A DNA stretch of 64,000 nt from contig CM119266.1 of assembly GCA_051294375.1 (NCBI GenBank), positions 3,093,812-3,157,811 on the forward strand. Reading direction: 5' to 3'. Made by a program: the position numbers and the translations under genes. The first letter of the stretch is position 1, and each line of letters opens with the position of its first letter. The stretch is from Paraspadella gotoi (Eukaryota > Chaetognatha). Positions 56,280-64,000 of the stretch are shown piece by piece. Under the pieces are notes generated by a model that did not search any database, was not told the DNA's origin, and worked only from the letters and a program-made list of their open reading frames with translations.

Positions 56280-56347
56280 CCATTCACTACCTGCAGTCAT
56301 TCACTTCCTTCAAATAAGTTTGGCCGAATAACCTTTTCACCTGAGAA
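56280..56347 (+). CDS. possible second exon of the 55523 gene
   Basis: A strong acceptor (TTTCTTTTTTTTCATTGCAG) at 56279 continues in phase 0 with PFTTCSHSLPSNKFGRITFS and PE before a possible donor (GAGAA|GTATTC). GRITFSPE after the first exon would fit the GRL.FSP motif that follows in the aminopeptidase-like proteins considered. The donor is weak and the exon end is uncertain. Confidence 0.35.
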
Positions 56348-56399
56348 GTATTCTTCCTTTTCACTTTCCCTTCTCTCTCACTCTATCTCCATATCTTTT

Positions 56400-56700
56400 C
56401 TGCTTTTTTTAAATTTATTTTTTTTGTTAATAATACGTCATTATATGAGTGCATCATATTGGAAAGTCAAAGTTAATTTTTGGTCCAGTTTTAAACGCCA
56501 TTTTTGAGCATTTTAAGTAATTTTATGTCATTTTCCGCTTTTTTTTAATTTATTTTTTTGTTAATGATACGTCATTATATGATGCATCATATTGGAAAAG
56601 ATAATTTTTGATCCTGTTTTAACGTCATTTTTGAGCATTTTAAGTAATTTGTATGTCATTTGATGTCATTTTCGGTCATTTTACGTCATTTCATGTCGTT
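56400..56700. repeat. tandem duplication with GTCATTT units
   Basis: Two direct copies of about 125 bp (ATACGTCATTATATGA, CATCATATTGGAAA, TTTTGAGCATTTTAAGTAAT), followed by a short run of TATGTCATTTGATGTCATTT-like 10-mers. Confidence 0.8.
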
Positions 56701-56965
56701 ACCTTGTAGTCGGGCATTGCCTAGGTTCACCCCGCCTATAAGCATTACACTTTCAGTTTTGACCCGCTGGCTCATTGAGTAAAACCATAAGCTCATTACA
56801 ATAGGTAACGGGTTCAATCCCAACACGGTACCTCCCTGAGGAATCTGTGGACGGGCCTATGGTTCCAAGCTGAGCACCCGTTTCATGGCTGCTAGTGGGG
56901 TTACGAAGTTACGGATAGTCATTTTCAGCCCACTTAGCGCCTTATCCACACACCAATGTACCTCA
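56700..56965 (+). mobile_element. tRNA-derived SINE, family 2, copy 4 (most complete)
   Basis: GTAGTCGGGCATTGCC...CACCCCGCCTATAAGCA, an A-box-like CTGGCTCATTGAGTAAAACC at about 56768, a B-box GGGTTCAATCCCAAC at about 56811, then the tail with GCTGCTAGTGGGGTTACGAA, TTACGGATAG and an end near CCACACACC. The spacing of the two boxes fits a polymerase III promoter. It is followed by AT-rich DNA. Confidence 0.75.
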
Positions 56966-56999
56966 TCTAATTCTTTAATTAAAAATAATTTTTAATATC

Positions 57000-57340
57000 C
57001 TTTTTCATTTTGTCTTCCTCTTCTTGCTCTTTACTTTTCTCCCTCTTTCCCTTTCGTATTTTGTTTTCTTGTGTCTCTCTTTACAACCTTCCTCTTCTTA
57101 TCTCTCCAATTGTTTTTTCTTCTCCCCTCCCTCTCCTCCTCCTCTCTCCTCCCTTCTAAATTTCTTTCTCCCTCTTCATTTTCTCTCTCTCCCGCCCAAT
57201 TTTCCTTTTTCCTCCTCATTTCCTCTTCTTTCTCCTTCCTCATTTTCCTCTGTTCCTCATTTTCTTTCTTCTCCTTCCTCATTTCTTTTCTTCTTCTCTT
57301 TCCCACTTTCCCACTTTTCTTCTTTCTCCCTTTTCAATCA
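57000..57340. repeat. pyrimidine-rich tract
   Basis: CT-rich DNA with CCTCATTTTCCTCTT-type units, merging into a purine-rich stretch at 57380-57445 (a possible foldback). Confidence 0.75.
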
Positions 57341-57689
57341 ATGAGATGCGAAACTCGATACAGAAAGAGTCTCGATTGAAGGTAAAGAGAAGGAGGAGGA
57401 AGAGGAAGAGGAGGAGCAGGAAGAAGAAGAAGAAAAAAAAGAAGAAAAGTGTAACTATGGGTCTCAAAGCAAAGAGAAAAGTTCTGGGAATCGAGTTATT
57501 GACTTTTCGAGTCGACGGTAATGGGGCTGATAAATAAAGTTGACGCCGAAGTTTTATTTTACCCGTTCACGGCCGTTCTAGTACCGAAAAAAAAAAATAT
57601 CCTTTCTTCCTTTGTTCTTTCCTTTATCGTTTATTTTCTCACGACCTGCCATCCCTGAATGTTATCCTTCCTTTTTCTTTGTATTTTCT

Positions 57690-58425
57690 CTCATCCTTGT
57701 TTGTATTCTTCCCATTTTATTATTCATCTTTATCCTTTTTTCCTCATTCTCCCTTCCTCTCCTCCTCCCTTATTTTTCTATATCCTTTTTTCCTCATTCC
57801 TCACTTCCTCCTTCCTCACTTATTTTCTTATTTCCTTTTTTCTTCATTCCTCCTTCCTCCCTTCTTCCCTTCTTCCCTTCTCTCCTCCTCCCTTATTTTT
57901 ACTTTTCCTTTTTTTCTCATTCCTTCCTTCCTCCCTTCCTCTCCTCCTCCTTATTTTCCTTATCCTTTTTTTTTCCTCATTCTCCCTTCCTCCCTTACTC
58001 CCTTATTTTTCCTATTTTCTTTTTTTTCCTCATTTCCTTTCTTCCTCCATTCCTCCCTTCCTCTCCCTCCTCCCTTATTTCTTCTTTTCCTTTTTTTCCT
58101 TCATTCCTCTCCTTCCTCCCTTCCTCTCCTCCCTTATTTTCCTTTTTTCTTTTTTTTCCTCATTTCCTCCCTATCCTCCATTCCTTCACCTTCCTCTTCC
58201 TCCTCCCTTATTTTCCTTTTTTCTTTTCCTCATTCCTCCCTTCCTCCTTCCTCTNNNNNNNNNNNNNNNNNNNNNNNNNTCCTCCCTTATTTTCCTTTTT
58301 TCTTTTTTTCCTCATTCCTCCCTTCCTCCATTCCTCCCTTCCTCTCCTCCTCCCTTATTTTTTTTTCTTTTTTTCCTCATTCCTCCCTTCCCCACTTATT
58401 TTCCTTTTTATTTCTGTATTTTTCT
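57690..58425. repeat. ~55-65-bp pyrimidine minisatellite
   Basis: About ten or eleven units of the type CTCATTCCTCCCTTCCTCC, TCTCCTCCTCCCTTATTTT, CCTTTTTTCTTTTTTTC, with a 25-N gap at 58255-58279. All three plus-strand frames are open for over 250 codons, giving false Phe/Ser/Pro proteins that look membrane-like. Confidence 0.92.
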
Positions 58426-58837
58426 CTCTTTTTGCTTTCATTCTTTTAATCTTAGTGAATCGTGTTCCTTGACATTTAAGTTAAAAGGTTATTGGAGATT
58501 GAATAAAAGAGACTCGTCTCTGTTTCATTCTTAGTTCTCCACTTCCGGTCTGACTGCCCTAGTTTGTCCCAGTCTTGGTTCACACTTTTCCCCGTCATGT
58601 CACAATCGCGACAAGTCAGGAAAGTTCTCATCTCTTTGCTGCAACCGAATCACGAATCACGTGACCGAGTTGGAGATCTCAGAACAAGATATCGATTTTC
58701 CCTTTCGTCTTTAAACAAAGGAGTATCTGAATCGGTGGATTCATATGAATAAAGCCTTGGATTCATCTTTCGATTCATTCTCATCGGACCTAATTCATTT
58801 GATCTTGTGGAAGAAAGATCATCTTTGCGTTGAATGG

Positions 58838-58838
58838 T

Positions 58839-58875
<37 letters not shown>

Positions 58876-58876
58876 T
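58838..58876. repeat. (CGT)n microsatellite
   Basis: About 12 copies of CGT/GTC. Confidence 0.95.
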
Positions 58877-59080
58877 AATGTTATTTTTTGGTCTTCGTCT
58901 TCGTCATTTATTTTTGTCGTTCTTTTTTACTATAACAACTGTTAATAGCTTAATGTTAAATATTTAATTAAAAAATTATGTAAAAATAACAAATTAAAAA
59001 ACAAATAAATAAAATATAGAAATATCTAATTCTGTGACAGCCCAAACCTGACTTCCAGATTTTCGTCCCAAGTTTTTTCC

Positions 59081-59105
59081 NNNNNNNNNNNNNNNNNNNN
59101 NNNNN
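59081..59105. other. assembly gap of 25 N
   Basis: Placeholder gap in otherwise unique DNA. Confidence 0.95.
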
Positions 59106-59884
59106 CATTGTCATCATTTGTTTTTATACACAATGTCATCTATTTCAATTGAAACTACAAACCCTTTTTTTAAGTATCGCGTTCAGACATTCTAACGGAA
59201 GTTATTGACCTCATGTTTTATTATTCACCCTGTATGTATCTATCACCCTTTTACGGTGAGAACAAACGCTTTCCATCACATCACTAGACATATCACCAAA
59301 CACCTTATCCTTTCTTTCCTTCGCCCTTCTTCTCCCTTTCGCCCTTTGAACTTTACAACCCTCACGCTTTCTCTTTCCTCGAGTCTTCTGTCTTTCAACG
59401 CGAAGACCTTACTCCCTTCAAATAAAACCTCACCTTTGCTCTTCCTCCATCCCTCCTCCCCTCCCGCTGGCTCCTGGGCCCTCCTCCTGGCTCGCTACTC
59501 GATGCCCTCGCCCGCTCCCTCTTATAACAGCCGATTCCGCATGTTACGATCTTTCTCTTCTCAGATTATGAGCGAACTCAACTTTCATTCATCTGAACGT
59601 TATTACGCATGACTTTTCCTTACTCTGAATTAAGAGAAACCAAACATTACTTTATCGGCCCACAAAAATTTTTTTTCTAATTTTGTGTAGAAAGATATTC
59701 TTCCCTATCTGTCTCTCTCTCTTTATCTCTTCTTCCTTCTTCCCTCTCTCTCCTCTCTTCGATCTCGCCGAATCCCTTCTCATACCGAGTTGCCGTAGAC
59801 GGTGCGCAGGATCTTTTGATTTTCTTCAATGTCTCTCGGTCGTCTTTTCGACACGATTCCCCGTGACTTCACGCCGTTTTGAGA

Positions 59885-60125
59885 CCTTTTCCAGGCGGAA
59901 TCGGGGATCAGGGGGGCGATGGATCGGTCGGGGATGGGGTCGTTGTTGAAGGGAGGAAGGGTTTTTTGAAGGGAAGGGGGCGATGGAACGGTGGGGTGGA
60001 GGTTGTTGGAAGGGGAAAGGGGTTTTTGAAAAGTCTTGGGGGTTTATCTTAGTGTGGCGGTCGCATGGAGGTGGAATGGGGGGTTGCTTGAAATCGGGGG
60101 GCATGGGAATATTGGGGGGTCGTTG
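59885..60125 (+). repeat. G-rich strand-asymmetric tract with degenerate repeats
   Basis: The plus strand has many runs of three to six G (GGGGATCAGGGGGGCGATGG, GTCGGGGATGGGG, GGTGGGGTGGAGG, GGGGGGCATGGG) and few C. Loose units of about 35-60 bp share GGGCGATGGA(A/T)CGGT and GGAAGGGTTTTTTGAA. It could form G-quadruplexes. The minus-strand Pro-rich ORF across it (60143-59826) is probably a by-product. Confidence 0.7.
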
Positions 60126-62150
60126 GTTAAAATCAGAATGCAAAGGGTGGTCTGAGTGAAGAGGAAGGAGAGTCCCAGTCAGAAGGGGGGAATGAACGAG
60201 ATATCAATGGTTTGGAAACAAATGTAAGAAGAAAGGATTTAAATAAGATAAAAAGTTGAGTTAAGAAAAGAAAGAAATAATACGGGAAGCGAGTAAAGGA
60301 AGAAAGCACTATGAAAAGAGGATAGAGAAGCGAAAATGATATTTAATGGAAGATAGGAAATTATAACTAAAGAAGTAATGCGTGAATAGATATAAATGAA
60401 TAAATAATAAAAGAGACTCGAGACGGATCTTAATGCCCCTCCTCTCCCATCCCTCCACCGCGAGGTTCAACGTGCGATGGCTGATCTTTTTCGCAAGCAA
60501 CGAGAACAATCAAAAAACACAATCAACTCTCTCCAACTTCTTCTTCTCATCTCTTCTCCTCTCTCTCTTCCTCTCCTCTCTATTATCTATCTATCATCTA
60601 TCTTTTATCTATTTTTATGTCTCACGGCTGGTTCGGGGTTCTTTAACTCGTGATACCCATAGTGTGTTTCAAATATACTATCGTTTGGGACTTTAAGGAA
60701 GTTTTTCGATTTATATATCACTAAAGCTCTCACTTCTATATTTTCTTTATTATTAAATTGCGTACCAAAGAAAATTCGCGTGGCGAAACAGTTGACGTCC
60801 TCACGGGATCGAGGAAAAGTTTGGTCCCGAATCCCTCCAGAACGGTTTAAAAATCAAGACAAGAGTTTGCTATTGTTTTTCTCTTCCCTCGTGATGTTTT
60901 TCTTTTCACACTCTAAAGTGAGAATCCTTCTCCTTCACCTCTCCTCTCTCTTCTCTCTCTTCTCTCCTCATCTCTCTCTCCTCTTCCTTCTCTCTCTCTC
61001 TTCCTCTCTCTCAGTCTCCTCTCTTTCTCTCTCTCTTCTCTCTCTCTTCTAACCCATCCCCCCCCCAAAAATTTCCCTCCAAACCTTTCAAGATCTCCCC
61101 GTTTGAATGAGGACCGCAGTCTCTCTTGAACCCGTACAGGGCGGGTCGTACGGCACTCCTCACCGCGCGTACGTACGTCCGTTGGCCGCCTGTCCAACTC
61201 CCACTCTTGGTTGTGCGTTCGTTCAGTTATGGAAAGTTGTATTGATTCGCGTAGTAAGAAGTGGCCACTGAACTTTGGTAGTTGTGGTTGAACTTTGGGA
61301 GAAGCGGTTGATTGTAATTAAAAAAATTAAAAGAAAAATAAAAAAATAAATAAAAAAAAATAAGAAAATAAATAAAAAAAGTCCTGAAACGAAGAGTCTT
61401 ACATGGCGATTTTAACTAAAAAACATTTCAAACTGTTTTGTACTGAACGCAAATGACTGTGATAATCGTTTCGACATCGGCTGCACATTGGTAACAATAT
61501 TATCTTTCTTTGAACATTAACATTTTGTTAAGAAAGTAATTTTTAAACCAGAAGTCTAATTTAATAATGAAAGAATTCAGTAAACCATTCATGATTACGT
61601 TGTTTTTTTTTTTATCTTTTTCATCGCAGCCTTTATTTCCTCCTTTTTTTCCCTCCAGAAAAATCCAGTGATTCCATGTTTCTCTCTCTCTCTTTTTAAT
61701 TCACGTGGTTTGAAAACTGGTGAGGATAAAGAATTAAATAAAGGAACTCAACCGATCGAACACGAATTTCAACTTTCAGGGAATTGATAAGCAAGAATTC
61801 CTCAAGAAAGGAAGAGGTGAGCTGAAACGGGAAACATTTGGTGTTTGGATTTGTGTGGCTATTAATAATACAAGCTTCTGGTTTTGTTTTTTTACGATGT
61901 CGTACAAACCGTTTCGGCAGTCGCGCCTCAAAAGTTTAAATTTGATTTAAAACATGCTTTGGTCATTATTAATCTGTTTTGTCTAATCTTTAAGTTTTGG
62001 TATTTTGATACTATCTCACAGTATTTTCTAGTTGGAGTTAAATACCTAGTCTTTTATCAAAACTAATTACAATAAAAACTAAAATAACGTCGAATAATTT
62101 ATTATTAATATTTTGAGCGCCCAATAAAAAACCCATATAGAGGAGATATT
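60126..62150. other. no supported gene
   Basis: CT-rich tracts at 60535-60600 and 60940-61055, AT-rich DNA after 61300, and a CpG-rich patch at 61090-61200. Nothing is recognised. Confidence 0.45.
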
Positions 62151-62304
62151 AACGCGGGCCATACCTCGCAGTTTAAACTGTTAAACTTCGCGCAGTTTCG
62201 GGGAAGAGAACTATATGTTACGCGCAACTACGCCGCGGCGGTTTCGCCGGGGATATCATTCCGCAAATCCCCGCCCAATTCTTGACGGGGAGAGAAATGG
62301 CCTA

Positions 62305-62339
<35 letters not shown>

Positions 62340-62744
62340 CTCCTTCCTCTGCCACGTCACCTTTTCCCTCCAGTCTCTCTCTCTCCTCCTCAACAAACGC
62401 ATCTTTTTTTCTCTTTTATTGGCTTATCAGTACCATTGTCAAAATGGCGAATAAAATAAGTGAGGGTCATGCAGATTTTTGAGATCTTCTTTTTGCTTTT
62501 TCTTTGTTTATTATACTGAGGTATTGTTTTAATTTTGTTCGGTTTTATATAAAATCACACACGACGGATATGACATATCACTTTCTTGGGTGTACGTCCT
62601 AGAAAAGGTAAATCGTAAAGTAAAAAAGAAAGACAAATAAGAAGTAAGAGGAATAAAATATATGGAAAAAGATAGAAGAGTGGAAAGAAATAGATAGAAT
62701 ATAAGATTAATTACGAGGAAGAAGTCATAATACAGTAAAGACAT

Positions 62745-63225
62745 ATGTATACCTTCTGTATCACAGTCTGTAAAAAGAGTGTGTTATTTAGCTGGATCAT
62801 ATACAGGCTTCGATGAATAGAGTGCTGATGGAGACTTGGAAATTAATAAAACATCGTCTCTTTCTCACAAAACAACAACAATGCTTTTTCTCCAATTTAA
62901 AACCACATCTACGCATGCTAAGAGAGAGAGGAGAGAGAAGAGAAGAGAGAGAGAAACAGGGAGAAGACCAAAATAATAGCATTTATGTAATGTCAACAAT
63001 GCGATACTAATGTCTTAAACTAATGGTTCGAATTTAACAATTAATTCTAATAATAAATAAATAAAGTAATGATAAGGACAAGTGTTTGTGCCTCTGTAGT
63101 TTCGATCAGTTAGAAAGAAAGACAATATAGTATATTGTAAGTGTAAAAAAATGTGTTATTTAGCTGGATATACAGCTTCGATGGCACATAGAGTATGATG
63201 AAGACTTGTAATTAAAAAATTTCAA
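62745..63225. repeat. direct repeat, ~85-bp units 375 bp apart
   Basis: GTGTGTTATTTAGCTGGAT...ACAGGCTTCGATG...GAGACTTGGAAATTAA at 62778-62850 recurs at about 63150-63220 with small indels. The sequence between holds GA-rich and AT-rich DNA. Confidence 0.75.
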
Positions 63226-64000
63226 TACACAACACAAACAAACCGTAAATCCATCAATCTACCATATGTCTTGGAGGGGATTTCTCCCCGCCCGTGGATA
63301 AGGCAAGAGGCTTCAAACAGTATTCCCCGTAAAATAATAGTGGTAGGCACATTCCCCAAAACAAGAGAGAAAAAAGACTCAGTTTCCGTGAACAGAAAGA
63401 GGTGTGTCAGTTGAAACTGGTCCCGTATAGCAGTCAACTGTCGCCTTATTGGAAGGGCTTCGTCATACTGTATAGATGGCGTCTTTCTTATCGATGCTCG
63501 TCCCATATTGGAAGTACCTCTTTGCAATCTTGCAATTGAGGATTGGCAATGCGAATTTCTCGCATTGAGGATTGGCTAAAAAGCGCGTTTCTTGAAAAAT
63601 ATAATAGTTGCGGCGAAATGAAAGACGTGTCGGTATCAAAATGTGGTAGGGACTGAGCAGAGAGAAGAGAGATGAAGAGAGAGAGAGAGAGAGAGGAGAG
63701 AGAGTTTTGAGAGGAGATTGAGAGAGATGTAGAGAGATTTGAGATTGATGATGAGAGAGAGAGAGGAGAAAAGTCAGTATCTTCATTCACACGAATTTTT
63801 CTTTTTTTTTTTTTTTTTTTTTTTCTTTTCTTTCTTTGTTTTTTCCTTTCTGTGTTTTTTCTCTTCATTTTACTTAGAGTTGTCTTCTTCGATAACTTAT
63901 AAACTTTAGTGTTTTTTTTATATCTCAATATAAAATTCTTCAATATTTTTCTTTTCCTTCTCTTTTTTATTTTGACTTATTTTAATAATATATAAATATT
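63226..64000. other. end of window, no supported gene
   Basis: A less AT-rich stretch (63240-63650) has a minus-strand ORF of 101 codons without recognised similarity and a 25-bp direct repeat (TTGAGGATTGGC units near 63536-63580). Then GA tracts (63655-63775) and a T-rich end. Confidence 0.4.

Noticed and set aside
57612-58534. Three overlapping 250-290-codon ORFs
   Set aside because: Frames of one pyrimidine minisatellite, crossing a 25-N gap.
59826-60143. Pro-rich minus-strand protein of 105 residues
   Set aside because: Produced by the complement of a G-rich degenerate repeat; no domain, no splice signals.
62430-62460. First exon MANKI with GTGAGG donor
   Set aside because: Five codons after a strong acceptor; the same DNA also reads as the end of another frame, so neither is supported.

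Overview
The window looks like nuclear DNA of an invertebrate animal. Coding signal comes in short, GC-rich exons with GT/AG introns, set in AT-rich DNA full of simple repeats: (GA)n, (CT)n, (ACG/CGT)n, (AAT)n and (CAT)n tracts of 40-160 bp. There are tRNA-derived SINEs, a decayed mariner-family transposon and an EGF plus fibrinogen-domain gene, and no prokaryotic gene organisation. I cannot name the phylum. Seven assembly gaps are exactly 25 N and five are longer, and several large, imperfect inverted or tandem duplications sit beside them, so part of the structure may come from gap filling rather than biology.

Layout. 1-4.0 kb: simple repeats only. 4.06-9.46 kb: two tandem plus-strand paralogues of an unrecognised secreted, cysteine-containing protein. 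Each has two exons split at the same phase-1 intron. The intron is 70 bp in the first copy and 3,645 bp in the second, where it holds a minisatellite, a dead mariner element (6.1-7.25 kb) and another frameshifted mobile-element-like ORF (7.77-8.22 kb). 9.6-18.7 kb: no convincing gene; repeats, a GA/CT foldback series and a dispersed repeat. 18.7-32.2 kb: nested inverted repeats, the largest with arms of about 3.8 and 4.8 kb around a 1.9-kb spacer; no gene seen. 33.2-33.5 kb: a tRNA-like SINE.

36.2-40.7 kb: the clearest known gene, a plus-strand fibrinogen-related protein with signal peptide, EGF-like exon and three fibrinogen-domain exons. Its third intron carries a 0.8-kb palindrome that duplicates one fibrinogen exon in reverse, and an expected exon carrying the GGGW part of the domain is missing beside a 25-N gap. 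41.7-43.4 kb: a tandem duplication around a gap. 44-50 kb: GC-rich islands with weak ORFs, perhaps retroelement remains. 51.4-52.1 kb: a possible two-exon mini-gene. 54.9-55.1 kb: the last exon of a minus-strand gene whose stop codon lies inside AATAAA. 55.5-56.3 kb: the first exons of a plus-strand gene that may be aminopeptidase-like. 56.7 kb to the end: a SINE, pyrimidine minisatellites, a G-rich tract and a direct repeat.

The strongest candidate for something undescribed is the tandem secreted family at 4-9.5 kb. The first exon (signal peptide plus a basic-ended spacer) is almost identical between the copies, while the second exon (the cysteine domain) has diverged strongly. In both copies the start codon lies one base after a 3' splice-site-like sequence, and only 158 bp separate the two genes, which fits trans-splicing or a small operon but does not prove either.
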